From assembly GCF_013408095.1 (NCBI RefSeq), contig NZ_JACBZF010000003.1, positions 62,001-126,000 of the forward strand: DNA of 64,000 nucleotides, written 5' to 3'. The notes under the pieces were generated by a model. That model saw nothing but the letters and a program-made list of their open reading frames with translations. It was not told where the DNA came from and did not search any database. Shown here in pieces: positions 8,771 to 17,523 of the stretch. A program made the position numbers and the translations under genes. Position 1 is the stretch's first letter, and the number at the start of each line of letters is the position of its first letter. Source of the stretch: Novosphingobium marinum. GTDB lineage: Bacteria; Pseudomonadota; Alphaproteobacteria; Sphingomonadales; Sphingomonadaceae.

Positions 8771-10573
8771 ATGCAGGTGACCGACTTCGATACGGCGCGG
8801 AACCTGGTTTCGCTGTTTCTGCAACGTGCGGACCTGCGCGGCGAAAGCCCGATGCTCTGGGCCAAACACGACGGGCAATGGTCTTCGACAAGCTGGGCGG
8901 AAGCCGCGCGAAAGGTCTGCATCGCCGCCGAATCGCTGCGCGCGCTGGGTCTCGGCGATGGCGACCGCGTGATGCTCGTTTCCGAGAACCGGCCCGAATG
9001 GTGCCTTGCCGACCTGGCGATCATGGCGGCAGGATGCGTCACGGTGCCTGCCTACACCACCAATACCGAACGCGACCACCAGCATATCCTCGACAATTCG
9101 GGCGCGCGGGCCGTGATCGTCTCGACGGCCAAACTGGCGCAGCCGCTGATCCCGGCGATGCTGCGCACCGGGAGCGCGGAGCACCTGATTGGCTTCGAAG
9201 CCTTGCGCCACAGCCAGGAAGGCAGCTTCGCTTTCCAGGAGTGGTCGAAGCTGACCGAAGGCGATGCCGCCGGCGCGCGGGCCAGCGTAGAGGCTCGTCT
9301 GGAGGCAATCGGGCGGGATGACCTCGCCTGCATCATCTACACCAGCGGTACCGGGGGCTCGCCGCGCGGCGTTCGCCAGCATCACGGCGCGATCCTGTGC
9401 AACGTGGCTGGCTGCGCCGAGATCATCGAGGAGGACTTCGGCTGGCAGGACGAGGTTTTCCTCTCCTTCCTGCCGCTCAGCCATGCCTACGAGCATACCG
9501 GCGGGCAATTCCTGCCAATCGGACTTGGTGGCCAGATCTACTACGCGGAGGGACTCGAGAAACTCGCGGCAAACATCGAGGAAGTGCGGCCCACCATCAT
9601 GGTCGTGGTGCCGCGCCTGTTCGAGGTGCTGCGCACCCGGATCATGAAGCAGGTCAAGAAGCAGGGCGCCCTGCCAAGCTATCTCATGGACCGGGCGATC
9701 GAGCTCGGCGGTCGCGAAGCCGAGGGACGCAAGCGATTGCTCGACAAGCCGATGGACCTGCTGCTCGACGCTTCGCTGCGCCCCAAGATCCGCAGGAAGT
9801 TCGGCGGACGGCTGAAGGCGCTCGTGTCCGGCGGAGCCCCGCTAAACCCGGAAATCGGCATATTCTTCGATTCGATGGGCCTCACCTTGCTGCAGGGCTA
9901 CGGCCAGACCGAGGCGGCGCCGGTGATAAGCTGCAACAGACCGCGCGCCGGATTGCGGATGGAGACCGTTGGCCAGCCCCTGCGAGGCGTGGAGGCGCGG
10001 ATCGCCGAGGACGGCGAGATCCTGGTGCGCGGCGAACTCGTCATGCACGGATACTGGAACAACGAGGCCGAGACGAGCCGCACGCTCAAGGACGGCTGGC
10101 TGCACACCGGCGACGTGGGTCATTTCGACGAGCGCGGCCGGATCGTCATTACCGACCGCAAGAAGGACATGATCGTCAACGACAAGGGTGACAACGTGTC
10201 GCCGCAGAAGGTCGAATCGATGCTTACCCTCCAGCCCGAGATCGCGCAGGCGATGGTTGCGGGCGACAGGCGGCCCTACGTCGTGGGCCTCGTCGTGCCC
10301 GACGAGGAATGGGCCTTCGAATGGGCCGGGCAGAACGGCAAGGAGCGCGACATCGCGCGCCTTCAGGAAATCCCCGAATTCCGGGCGGCCGTTCGTACCG
10401 CGATTGATCGGGTCAACGGCGACCTTTCCGTCGTCGAAAAGGTCCGCCAGTTCACTTTTGCAGACGAGCCTTTCTCGATAGAAAACAAGGAAATGACGCC
10501 CAGCCTCAAGATTCGCCGGCACATGCTCAAGGAGCGTTACGGCCAACGCCTGGACGGGCTTTACCGCAGCTGA
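8771..10573 (+). CDS. Long-chain acyl-CoA synthetase (AMP-forming)
   Basis: Adenylate-forming enzyme that activates fatty acids to acyl-CoA. It has 600 residues. The P-loop-like motif YTSGTGGSPRGV is near 190, the adenylation motif GYGQTEAAPV near 376, the ATP-binding DGWLHTGDVGHFDERGR near 441, and DRKKDMIVNDKGDNVSP near 461. The long middle insertion with KQVKKQGALPSY fits the FadD15/bubblegum-type long-chain group. GAGAGGAG is a good ribosome site 10 bases before the ATG. It probably feeds beta-oxidation or lipid synthesis. Confidence 0.93.
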   Translation: MQVTDFDTARNLVSLFLQRADLRGESPMLWAKHDGQWSSTSWAEAARKVCIAAESLRALGLGDGDRVMLVSENRPEWCLADLAIMAAGCVTVPAYTTNTERDHQHILDNSGARAVIVSTAKLAQPLIPAMLRTGSAEHLIGFEALRHSQEGSFAFQEWSKLTEGDAAGARASVEARLEAIGRDDLACIIYTSGTGGSPRGVRQHHGAILCNVAGCAEIIEEDFGWQDEVFLSFLPLSHAYEHTGGQFLPIGLGGQIYYAEGLEKLAANIEEVRPTIMVVVPRLFEVLRTRIMKQVKKQGALPSYLMDRAIELGGREAEGRKRLLDKPMDLLLDASLRPKIRRKFGGRLKALVSGGAPLNPEIGIFFDSMGLTLLQGYGQTEAAPVISCNRPRAGLRMETVGQPLRGVEARIAEDGEILVRGELVMHGYWNNEAETSRTLKDGWLHTGDVGHFDERGRIVITDRKKDMIVNDKGDNVSPQKVESMLTLQPEIAQAMVAGDRRPYVVGLVVPDEEWAFEWAGQNGKERDIARLQEIPEFRAAVRTAIDRVNGDLSVVEKVRQFTFADEPFSIENKEMTPSLKIRRHMLKERYGQRLDGLYRS

Positions 10574-10651
10574 CGTTCCTGTGATGCGAGCGTCGCGCAA
10601 CTGACTTCAACACGCGCTAATCGCGCGCTCTTCACTTGCTGAAAGCGCGCG

Positions 10652-11548
10652 ATGAAAGTCTGGATTCTCTACAAGGATTGCGCCGCGGGACTGAAGCCCG
10701 AGGCTTACGAGATCAATCGTTTCATCGAGATCGGCGGCCGCAAAGGCCACGAGATTGAGGTCTTCAGGCCCGAACAGTTCGAATTGCTGGTAACGGCCGA
10801 CAGTGCCAGAAGCGTGATGGTCGATGCTGCGGTGGCTCCTTTGCCCGACGTCCTGCTTCCCCGTATGGGAGCAGGCACGACCTACTTCGCGCTTTCCGTC
10901 ATCCGCCAGTTGGAGCGCTTGCGCGTACCGACATTCAACACCTCGCTTTCGATAGAGACGGTCCGGGACAAGCTATACACCCACCAGCTCCTGTCGCGCG
11001 CCAAGTTGCCGATCCCCAAGACCATGCTGGCCAAGTTCCCGATCGACGTCAGCCTCGTCGAGCGCGCACTGGGGTTCCCGGTCGTCGTCAAGACCCTGAG
11101 CGGAAGCCAGGGCAGCGGAGTGTTCCTCTGCGAAACGCGCCAGAACTTCGAAGACCTGATGGAACTGGTGCGCGCTACGCAGTCGAACGCGAACCTGATC
11201 TTCCAGGAATTCATAGCCGACAGCCGCGGGCGCGACATCCGCATGCTGGTCATCGGCGGTCGGGTCGTCGCGGCGATGGAACGGCAGGCGACGAACGGGA
11301 GCTTCAAGGCCAACTTCAGCATCGGCGGGGAAGTAAAACCGTTCAAGCCGGACCGCGACGCCGAATGGCTCGCCCTCGAAAGCGCGCGGCTGCTCGGCCT
11401 CGACATCGCAGGCATCGACCTGCTCTTCGACGGCGACGGCTACAAGATCTGCGAGGCAAACAGTTCGCCGGGTTTCGAAGGCATCGAATCCTGCTGCGAG
11501 GCAAATATCGCCGCCGAGATCCTCGATTTCGTTTCTTTCAGGCTCTGA
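10652..11548 (+). CDS. RimK-family ATP-grasp ligase
   Basis: A 298-residue ATP-grasp protein of the RimK/alpha-L-glutamate ligase type. The N-terminal pre-ATP-grasp part includes LLPRMGAGTTYFALSVIRQLE. Nucleotide-binding elements are VVVKTLSGSQGSGVFL near 147, FQEFIADSRGRDIRML near 188 and ICEANSSPGFEGIE near 266, which supplies the metal ligands. Such enzymes ligate amino acids to proteins or small molecules; ribosomal S6 is not in the window, so the substrate is open. It stands alone and is convergent with the next gene. Confidence 0.88.
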   Translation: MKVWILYKDCAAGLKPEAYEINRFIEIGGRKGHEIEVFRPEQFELLVTADSARSVMVDAAVAPLPDVLLPRMGAGTTYFALSVIRQLERLRVPTFNTSLSIETVRDKLYTHQLLSRAKLPIPKTMLAKFPIDVSLVERALGFPVVVKTLSGSQGSGVFLCETRQNFEDLMELVRATQSNANLIFQEFIADSRGRDIRMLVIGGRVVAAMERQATNGSFKANFSIGGEVKPFKPDRDAEWLALESARLLGLDIAGIDLLFDGDGYKICEANSSPGFEGIESCCEANIAAEILDFVSFRL

Positions 11549-11554
11549 GAGCGC

Positions 11555-12082
11555 TCAGGCGGCCTCGCGTTCGATGAATTCCGGATAGAAGCAGGGTTCG
11601 CGATCCGACCAGCCGGGCGCGGTGGCTGCGGCTTCGCTGATCGAATGAAGCAGGACCTTGCGGCGGTCGGGCCGAATCTGCGGCAGCGCTGCCGCTCCGC
11701 AGAACGCGGCGGGCAGCCAGGGCCGGACGCGCGCGCCGATCAGCCGTTCGTAGAGGAACCGGTAGGAAGAGAAGCACTCGAGCCGCTCCTGCGCCAGGTC
11801 GAACGCGGTCATCTTCGCCAGGCGGCCCATAAAGGGATCGAGACCGTCGAAGCCGATGTCATCGGGCATCTCGCCGCGCAGCGCCTTGAGATCGCGATAG
11901 GCGACGTACTGCGATCGGATCGACGCCATCTCGTCACGATCGCGCGCCCAGAGCTTGAAGGCATCCTGGCGCCCCAGCCCGATATCGAGACTGCGCCTGA
12001 TGTAGCGCTGTTCGGCGGCGGTGAAGCTTGCAAATTCGCGCAGTTCGTTGATCGTCAGCGATGCAGTACCCGTGGCCGGCAT
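11555..12082 (-). CDS. Hypothetical protein, 175 residues
   Basis: I do not recognise a family. The protein is soluble, without signal peptide or membrane segment, rich in Arg, Glu and aromatic residues (FASFTAAEQRYIRRSLDIG, DRDEMASIRSQYVAYRDLK, FSSYRFLYERLIG) and probably mostly helical. The start ATG lies 12 bases downstream of a 13-pair hairpin (12095-12127) and 8 bases after a purine-rich GGGGGCAAGGG that can act as ribosome site. It is convergent with the rimK-like gene, separated by 6 bases. Confidence 0.7.
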   Translation of the reverse strand: MPATGTASLTINELREFASFTAAEQRYIRRSLDIGLGRQDAFKLWARDRDEMASIRSQYVAYRDLKALRGEMPDDIGFDGLDPFMGRLAKMTAFDLAQERLECFSSYRFLYERLIGARVRPWLPAAFCGAAALPQIRPDRRKVLLHSISEAAATAPGWSDREPCFYPEFIEREAA

Positions 12083-12094
12083 GACCCTTGCCCC

Positions 12095-12127
12095 CTGTGT
12101 CCGCCGGACTTTCCCGGCAGGACACAG
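12095..12127 (-). other. Strong hairpin before the 175-residue gene
   Basis: CTGTGTCC + GCCGG, a six-base loop, then CCGGC + GGACACAG with a single bulged base. Read on the minus strand it lies between thiSG and the start of the next gene, with no following U-run. It could end thiSG transcripts, or be a leader structure next to the ribosome site. A separate perfect 12-base palindrome TAACCATGGTTA is at 12155-12166. Confidence 0.45.
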
Positions 12128-12197
12128 ATCACCACAGCGAAGTTACCATCGCGTTAACCATGGTTAGGCATGCTTGCCGGGATCGCCGTCAAGCGGG

Positions 12198-13196
12198 TCA
12201 GATCATTCCGGAAAGCGGACTCGACGGGTCGGCATACTTGCGAATGCCCATGCGTCCGGCGAGGTAGGCATCGCGGCCCGCTTCGACAGCCAGCTTCATG
12301 GCGCGCGCCATGCGGATGGGATCCTTCGCCTCGGCGATGGCGGTGTTCATCAGCACGCCGTCGCAGCCCAGCTCCATCGCGACTGCCGCGTCCGATGCCG
12401 TTCCGACGCCCGCATCGACGAGCACCGGGACGCTCGCGCCCTCTACGATAAGGCGGATCGTCACCCGGTTCTGGATGCCGAGGCCCGAACCGATCGGCGC
12501 GCCCAGCGGCATGATCGCGACCGCGCCCGCCTCTTCCAGTTGCTTCGCCGCGATGGGATCGTCGACGCAGTAGACCATCGGCTTGAAGCCTTCGCCCGCA
12601 AGCTGCTCTGTCGCGCGCAGCGTTTCGCGCATGTCGGGATAGAGCGTCCGCGCCTCGCCCAGCACTTCGAGCTTCACGAGATCCCAGCCGCCCGCCTCTC
12701 GCGCCAGCCGCAAGGTGCGCACGGCCTCATCGGCCGTGAAGCAGCCGGCGGTATTGGGCAGGTAGACGGTTTTTTTCGGATCGATGAAGTCGGTCAGCAT
12801 CGGCGCCTTGGGGTCCGAAACGTTGACCCGGCGCACCGCGACGGTGACGATCTCCGCGCCGCTCGCCTCGAGCGCGGCGGCATTCTGCGCAAAGTCCTTG
12901 TACTTGCCGGTGCCGACGATCAGCCGCGACCGGAAGGTATGGCCCGCGACCGACCAGCTATCTTGGTCTGGCGCGACAGCATCCTGGCCCCCGCCGACGA
13001 AGTGGACGATCTCCAGCGTATCGCCCTCCTCGAGCGAGACGTCTTCGAGCGTCGAGCGCGGCACGATCGCGCCGTTGCGCTCCACCGCCACTTTCTGCGG
13101 GTCGAGTTCGAGGGTGCGGACGAGATCTGCAACGCTCGCACCACCGGGGGCGCGGCGTGGATCGCCGTTTACGGTCAGGGAAAGTTCTGCGGACAT
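12198..13196 (-). CDS. thiSG: ThiS-ThiG fusion: sulfur carrier plus thiazole synthase
   Basis: Fusion for the thiazole part of thiamine. Residues 1-70 are the ubiquitin-like ThiS, ending VHFVGGGQD; residues 80-332 are ThiG, a TIM barrel with the Schiff-base lysine K175 in [11 protein letters not shown] and later [10 protein letters not shown] and [18 protein letters not shown]. In separate ThiS the Gly-Gly must be C-terminal to be thiocarboxylated, but here it is followed by ThiG, so either cleavage or another sulfur route is needed. It sits 16 bases after the MerC-like gene and is probably cotranscribed; I find no TPP riboswitch. Confidence 0.94.
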   Translation of the reverse strand: MSAELSLTVNGDPRRAPGGASVADLVRTLELDPQKVAVERNGAIVPRSTLEDVSLEEGDTLEIVHFVGGGQDAVAPDQDSWSVAGHTFRSRLIVGTGKYKDFAQNAAALEASGAEIVTVAVRRVNVSDPKAPMLTDFIDPKKTVYLPNTAGCFTADEAVRTLRLAREAGGWDLVKLEVLGEARTLYPDMRETLRATEQLAGEGFKPMVYCVDDPIAAKQLEEAGAVAIMPLGAPIGSGLGIQNRVTIRLIVEGASVPVLVDAGVGTASDAAVAMELGCDGVLMNTAIAEAKDPIRMARAMKLAVEAGRDAYLAGRMGIRKYADPSSPLSGMI

Positions 13197-13212
13197 GACC
13201 GGCAGATAGCGT

Positions 13213-13584
13213 TCAACACGCGTGGCGCAAGTTCCCGATATGTGCGCTCGCCACCAGGGCCACGCCCGCGATGGTCAGCAGAGCCTCTTCCAGACCGTGT
13301 CCCGCAGCCAGCGCCAGCGCCATCAGCGCCAGTCCTGCGGAACCGACAAGCAGCGGCCCGGGGCGCTTGTGCCGGGCGACCCCGATCCCGATCGTGACGA
13401 GCCCGATCGCGACGGCGAGCGCCAGGCCGATCTCGTGGATTTCCGGCGCCAGCAGGATGCCGCCGCCCAGACCGGCGAGCGACACGAGCACGATGCCGAG
13501 GATGCAGTGCGCCGCGCAAAGGCCGGACAGGACAATACCCGTCCGATCGAGCCGGTTCCGAATCGAGGCAAGGGTACGGCGCAT
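13213..13584 (-). CDS. MerC-domain membrane protein
   Basis: A 123-residue inner-membrane protein with about four hydrophobic segments (15-40, 45-65, 77-95, 97-113). The MerC-type metal motif is GLCAAHC at 22-27 (C23, H26, C27), and the tail [12 protein letters not shown] carries two His and Cys123. MerC relatives take up metals, first described for mercury; with the Zur-like box upstream a zinc-linked role is more likely here. It precedes thiSG by 16 bases. Confidence 0.82.
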   Translation of the reverse strand: MRRTLASIRNRLDRTGIVLSGLCAAHCILGIVLVSLAGLGGGILLAPEIHEIGLALAVAIGLVTIGIGVARHKRPGPLLVGSAGLALMALALAAGHGLEEALLTIAGVALVASAHIGNLRHAC

Positions 13585-13596
13585 ACCGTGCTACGT

Positions 13597-13613
13597 ATGT
13601 TATGTTGTAACAT
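13597..13613. promoter_or_regulatory. Zur-like palindrome upstream of the MerC gene
   Basis: ATGTTA-TGTTG-TAACAT is a perfect inverted repeat with 6-base arms, 12 bases upstream of the MerC-like ATG, so it overlaps the likely promoter. It resembles the zinc-uptake-regulator operator of proteobacteria (GTTATA/TATAAC-rich palindromes). Assignment to Zur is by similarity in my memory, not by a search. Confidence 0.55.
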
Positions 13614-13678
13614 GCTTCAAGCGAGGGTTACTTAAGCCCTTGCGCTTTTCGGCACTTGGCCGCAGGGATGCGCCGATA

Positions 13679-14743
13679 ATGAGGTCGCCCACATCCAGCT
13701 CCGTGGCCGTCAGGGCCCGCGACGCGCAGGCGCTTTCGCGCTGGCTGTTCGCGGTTGCCGCGCTGATCGTGCTGATCGTCGCGGTGGGCGGCATCACGCG
13801 GCTGACCGAATCGGGGCTTTCCATCGTCGAATGGAAACCGGTCACGGGCGCGATCCCTCCCCTCAGCGAAGATCAGTGGCAGGCCGAGTTCGAGGCTTAC
13901 AAGCAGATCCCCCAATATATCGAGGTCAACGGCCCGGCTGGCATGACCCTGGCCGAATACAAGTTCATCTATTTCTGGGAATGGGTGCACCGCCTGCTGG
14001 CGCGCTTCATCGGCTTCGCGTTTGCCATCCCGCTGGCGTGGTTCTGGATTCGCAAGCGCATCCCCGAAGGATACAAACCGCGGCTGGTGGCGCTGCTGGC
14101 GCTGGGCGGATTGCAGGGCGCGGTCGGCTGGTGGATGGTCTCGTCCGGTCTCACACAGGACGTAAAGGTCAGCCATTTCCGGCTGGCGGCGCATCTCCTG
14201 ATCGCACTGCTCACCCTGGGCGGCGTGGTCTGGACCGCGCTCGACCTTCGGGCGCTTTCGGAGGAGCGGCGCCGGTCGACCGTGACCCTGCTCTCGGCGA
14301 TTGCCCTGGCGATGCTGGCGTTGCAGCTTTTCTTCGGCGCGCTCGTCGCGGGCCTGCGCGCCGGATATGTCGCGGGCGCGGGCTGGTTCAGCTGGGACGC
14401 CTGGCCGACAATGCAAGGCAGCTTCGTGCCAGCAGGCATCGAATGGACGCAAGGGGCGCTGCACGCACTCGTTTCGGACCCTTACCTGACGCACTTCGTC
14501 CACAGGTGGTGGGCCTGGGCCGTCGTAGCGGTGCTCGTCGTCATGGGCCGCGAGTTGCGCAAGGCGGGCCAACGGAAGGTTTCCGTCGTCGTCCACTCGG
14601 CTTTCGGTACGCAGGTCCTTCTCGGCATCGCGACCGTCTGGTCGGGAGTCGCGTTGTGGATCGCGGTGGCGCACCAGCTCGTCGGGGCGCTGCTGGTCGC
14701 GGCGACAGTATGGGGCGCGCATGCTCTGGGGCGGCGGGCATGA
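13679..14743 (+). CDS. ctaA: Haem A synthase (COX15/CtaA)
   Basis: Inner-membrane enzyme converting haem O to haem A for cytochrome oxidase. The 354 residues contain about eight membrane segments. The four histidines expected to bind haem lie in EWVHRLLARFIGF, FRLAAHLLIAL, THFVHRWWAW and VAHQLVGALL; GGITRLTESGLSIVEWKPV and TMQGSFVP are family signatures. The ATG at 13679 begins a typical short cytoplasmic N-terminus; longer upstream readings lack family residues. It overlaps cutA by ATGA. Confidence 0.96.
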   Translation: MRSPTSSSVAVRARDAQALSRWLFAVAALIVLIVAVGGITRLTESGLSIVEWKPVTGAIPPLSEDQWQAEFEAYKQIPQYIEVNGPAGMTLAEYKFIYFWEWVHRLLARFIGFAFAIPLAWFWIRKRIPEGYKPRLVALLALGGLQGAVGWWMVSSGLTQDVKVSHFRLAAHLLIALLTLGGVVWTALDLRALSEERRRSTVTLLSAIALAMLALQLFFGALVAGLRAGYVAGAGWFSWDAWPTMQGSFVPAGIEWTQGALHALVSDPYLTHFVHRWWAWAVVAVLVVMGRELRKAGQRKVSVVVHSAFGTQVLLGIATVWSGVALWIAVAHQLVGALLVAATVWGAHALGRRA

Positions 14744-15072
14744 GCGACAGCGAGAACCGCTGCGGCGCACTGGTCTGGAGTCCGTTTCCCGACATGGGCA
14801 GTGCGTCGACCGCTGCGAACGTCCTCCTGGACGAGAAGCTGGTCGCCTGCGCCAACATGATCCCGCAGATGGTCTCGATCTTCGGCTGGAAGGGCGAACG
14901 GGAGCAATCGAGCGAGACCGGCGCGCTGTTCAAGACCAATGCCGCACTGCTGGGGAAGGCGATCGAACGCATCGGCGAGCTTCATCCTTACGAGGAGCCG
15001 GCAATCCTCGGCTGGCGGTGCGATGAGGGCGCGCCCGCGACTCTGGCATGGCTGGAGGAACTCGAGCAGTGA
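14740..15072 (+). CDS. cutA: CutA-type divalent cation tolerance protein
   Basis: A small trimeric PII-like protein of 110 residues. Family features are VLLDEKLVACANMIPQMVSIFGWKG near 28-52, ALFKTNAALLGKAIERI, and the conserved LHPYEEPAILGW near 81-92. The role, copper tolerance or another, is not settled for the family. It overlaps ctaA by ATGA and the next gene by GTGA, and sits in a small cytochrome/metal cluster. Confidence 0.93.
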   Translation: MSDSENRCGALVWSPFPDMGSASTAANVLLDEKLVACANMIPQMVSIFGWKGEREQSSETGALFKTNAALLGKAIERIGELHPYEEPAILGWRCDEGAPATLAWLEELEQ

Positions 15073-15809
15073 CGCGTCGCCACCTGGATACCTCGCGCGC
15101 TATCCTGCTGGCGGGCATCGCCGCCGTCGTACCCGTAGCGGCGAGCCGGGCCGATCCGCCGCAACCGGCGGCTGTGGGATCACCGTTCATAGCGCCGGAG
15201 GGCGAGTTCGTGCTGACGCGAGAATTGCGCAAGTCGCTGCACGACGGGAAGGAAATAGTCTTCAGACGCAGCTACGCCGTCCGCTTCTCGCGCGAGGCAA
15301 GCGGCTTCCGGCTCGACGGGGAACTCCTCGACGTCAGCGTCGATGCGCCCGAAAGCCTGCGCGCTTTGGCGGAAATGGAGCGGCGACGTCCCGATACCGG
15401 CATGTTCCCGCTGCGGCTCGATGCCCAGGGCTTTCTCCTGCCATCCGATCCGCGTCCGGCGGCTCCCGCCGTGCGAAAGGCTGCGGCCTTCGTGCAGTCG
15501 GAAGTTCGCGAGTTGGGACTCTCTCCATCGGCCGAACGGCAGGCTACCGCCTTTGCCGCCGCCATCGAACGAAATCCCGGCTACACCCGGTGGCCGGTCG
15601 ATCTCTTCCGTCCTCGTGCGGGTACGCGCCATGAGGAACGGGCCATCAATCTTCCGGGCAACATGCGTGGTACCGTCACGATCGAGATTTCCGCACGCAC
15701 GCAGGAGCATGGCGACCTGCTCGGGAGCCTGACCCGCACGGTGGTGACGGACACGGGAGAGAGCCGCCGCACTAGCATAGAGAAATGGACTCTCGTCGGT
15801 GCCGGATAA
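15069..15809 (+). CDS. Secreted hypothetical protein
   Basis: A 246-residue protein with an N-terminal signal peptide (AILLAGIAAVVPVAASRA, probable cleavage after Ala near 28). I do not recognise the family. It has a mixed alpha/beta look with motifs VLTRELRKSLHDGKEIVFRRSY and NMRGTVTIEISARTQEHGD. The GTG start at 15069 overlaps the cutA stop (GTGA), so the gene probably belongs to the ctaA-cutA operon. The mature protein is likely periplasmic. Confidence 0.72.
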   Translation: MTRRHLDTSRAILLAGIAAVVPVAASRADPPQPAAVGSPFIAPEGEFVLTRELRKSLHDGKEIVFRRSYAVRFSREASGFRLDGELLDVSVDAPESLRALAEMERRRPDTGMFPLRLDAQGFLLPSDPRPAAPAVRKAAAFVQSEVRELGLSPSAERQATAFAAAIERNPGYTRWPVDLFRPRAGTRHEERAINLPGNMRGTVTIEISARTQEHGDLLGSLTRTVVTDTGESRRTSIEKWTLVGAG

Positions 15810-15960
15810 CGCACGAAATCCAGAGCGGTATTATTATACCTCCCCTGCATTGCCCGGTTTTGCTTGACTTGCGGGAGGCTTTGGACGATTGGGCCGCCTT
15901 CGCAGGAGCGGTGCCCCGACTCCGCATCGCGTACCAAATGCACAAAGGGAATGACCAGCC

Positions 15961-16440
15961 ATGAAGGCGCTCACCAAGGTCACCCGGTCGATCAAGCCGG
16001 CCGAGGTGGAAAAGAACTGGCATCTCATCGATGCCGAGAATCTCGTCGTCGGCCGCGTCGCGGTGATCATCGCCGACCTGCTGCGCGGCAAGCACAAGCC
16101 GAGCTTCACGCCACACGTCGATTGCGGTGACCACGTCGTCGTCATCAATGCAGACAAGGTCCGCTTCACCGGCAACAAGCTCAACGAGAAGCGGTACTAC
16201 AAGCACACCGGCTATGCCGGCGGCATCAAGGAAACTTCGCCTGCCAAGGTCCTGGAGGGTCGTTTCCCAGAGCGCGTGATCGAAAAGGCGGTCGAGCGCA
16301 TGATCCCGCGCGGTCCGCTCGGCCGTGCTCAGATGAAGGCGCTGCATGTCTATGCGGGCACCGACCATCCGCACGCCGGCAACCAGCCCGAGACGCTCGA
16401 CGTCGCTTCCATGAATCGCAAGAACAAGGTGGGCGCCTGA
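15961..16440 (+). CDS. rplM: Ribosomal protein L13
   Basis: A 159-residue large-subunit protein. Recognised by [48 protein letters not shown] and the C-terminal [17 protein letters not shown]. It overlaps rpsI by one base (TGATG), the usual L13-S9 operon. The 151 bases upstream hold no clear promoter, though TTGACT at 15864-15869 could serve as -35. The start is supported by AAAGGGA before the ATG. Confidence 0.98.
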   Translation: MKALTKVTRSIKPAEVEKNWHLIDAENLVVGRVAVIIADLLRGKHKPSFTPHVDCGDHVVVINADKVRFTGNKLNEKRYYKHTGYAGGIKETSPAKVLEGRFPERVIEKAVERMIPRGPLGRAQMKALHVYAGTDHPHAGNQPETLDVASMNRKNKVGA

Positions 16441-16958
16441 TGTCCGACAACGATACCGTCCAGAGCCTGTCCGATCTCAAGGACCTGACCGGCGACGCCC
16501 CCGAGGCGACCGAAACCCCGAATGAGCCGCAGCAGCCGGCTGCTCCGCTCCGCGATCAGGAGCTCGATGCGCAGGGCCGCGCCTACGCGACCGGACGCCG
16601 CAAGGACGCCGTCGCGCGCGTCTGGCTCAAGCCCGGCAGCGGCAAGATCACGGTCAACGGCCGCGATCAGGAAGTCTACTTCGCGCGCCCGACGCTGCGC
16701 CTCGTCATCGCCCAGCCGTTCCAGGTTGCGGGCCGTGCGGGCCAGTACGACGTCGTGTGCACCGTGACCGGCGGTGGCCTTTCGGGCCAGGCCGGGGCGG
16801 TGAAGCACGGCATCGCTCAGGCGCTTTCCAAGTACGAACCGGCGCTGCGCAGCGCGGTCAAGGCAGCCGGGTTCCTGACCCGCGACAGCCGCGTCGTCGA
16901 GCGCAAGAAGTACGGCCGCGCCAAGGCCCGCCGGAGCTTCCAGTTCTCGAAGCGCTGA
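16440..16958 (+). CDS. rpsI: Ribosomal protein S9
   Basis: A 172-residue small-subunit protein. The conserved body starts at about residue 47 ([20 protein letters not shown]) and ends with RRSFQFSKR, whose final Lys-Arg tail reaches the P-site tRNA. The first 45 residues are an acidic, proline-rich extension often seen in alphaproteobacterial S9. It is second in the rplM-rpsI operon and is followed by an intrinsic terminator. Confidence 0.98.
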   Translation: MSDNDTVQSLSDLKDLTGDAPEATETPNEPQQPAAPLRDQELDAQGRAYATGRRKDAVARVWLKPGSGKITVNGRDQEVYFARPTLRLVIAQPFQVAGRAGQYDVVCTVTGGGLSGQAGAVKHGIAQALSKYEPALRSAVKAAGFLTRDSRVVERKKYGRAKARRSFQFSKR

Positions 16959-16992
16959 TTCGCGCAACAGACACCGTCCGATTCGGATCGAA

Positions 16993-17020
16993 GGGGTCGC
17001 GGGAAACCGCGGCCCCTTTT
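16993..17020 (+). terminator. Terminator of rplM-rpsI
   Basis: GGGGTCGCGG - GAAA - CCGCGGCCCC followed by TTTT. The 10-pair stem has one G-U pair and a stable GAAA tetraloop. It lies 35 bases after the rpsI stop. Confidence 0.9.
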
Positions 17021-17067
17021 GCGTTGCGGCAAAGGAAAAATGCGAACGGCGGCAGAGCATTGCAAGC

Positions 17068-17134
17068 TACCTTGCGACAGCCATAACCATTTATAACATG
17101 GTACCTTGCGTTACACAGTACCTTGCAGTATATC
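17068..17134 (+). promoter_or_regulatory. padR promoter with three TACCTTGC repeats
   Basis: TTGCGT (17106-17111) and TATATC (17129-17134) are spaced by 17 bases and form a plausible promoter. TACCTTGC occurs at 17068-17075, 17102-17109 and 17119-17126, on the -35 box and in the spacer; start distances are 34 and 17 bases, a multiple of one unit. The first copy is part of GCAAGctacCTTGC, an inverted repeat. These are likely binding sites for the PadR product itself. Confidence 0.6.
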
Positions 17135-17160
17135 CTGTCCTCGAGAGCAGGAGGTGATTC

Positions 17161-17523
17161 GTGCCCGACGGAATAGAAATCCAGCTGAAGAAGGGAGTGC
17201 TCGGACTGTGCGTCCTGGCGCTGCTGCAGCGACACGACAGCTACGCCTACGAGATCGCGAGCAAGCTCGCCCACGCCGTCGATATGGGCGAAGGGACGAT
17301 CTACCCGCTCATGCGGAGGATGCAGTCCGACGGCCTTGTCGAGACCTATCTCGAGGAATCCCGTTCCGGGCCGCCGCGCAAGTATTACCGGCTGACCGAT
17401 GCCGGGCGCGACCGGTTCGATACCCAGCTTGCCGACTGGCGCGCCTTCACGGCTTCGGTCGAAGGCCTGATCGCCGAAGGCGCGGCACCTGCCGAGAATA
17501 CGGAGGGACACCATGAAGCGTGA
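17161..17523 (+). CDS. PadR-family transcriptional regulator
   Basis: A 120-residue winged-helix regulator. The N-terminal domain has the PadR pattern LKKGVLGLCVLALLQ, SYAYEIASKL, GEGTIYPLMRRMQSDGLV and GPPRKYYRLTDAGRDRF (residues 8-85), followed by a C-terminal dimerisation helix. The GTG start is preceded by a strong AGGAGG at 17150-17155. It overlaps the DUF1700 gene by 11 bases. PadR-DUF1700-DUF2807 operons are usually autoregulated, in line with repeats in its promoter. Confidence 0.94.
   Translation: MPDGIEIQLKKGVLGLCVLALLQRHDSYAYEIASKLAHAVDMGEGTIYPLMRRMQSDGLVETYLEESRSGPPRKYYRLTDAGRDRFDTQLADWRAFTASVEGLIAEGAAPAENTEGHHEA

Noticed and set aside
12190..13700. TPP riboswitch for thiSG
   Set aside because: I looked for the CTGAGA-type and GGGA thi-box elements upstream of thiSG and of the MerC-like gene and found none.
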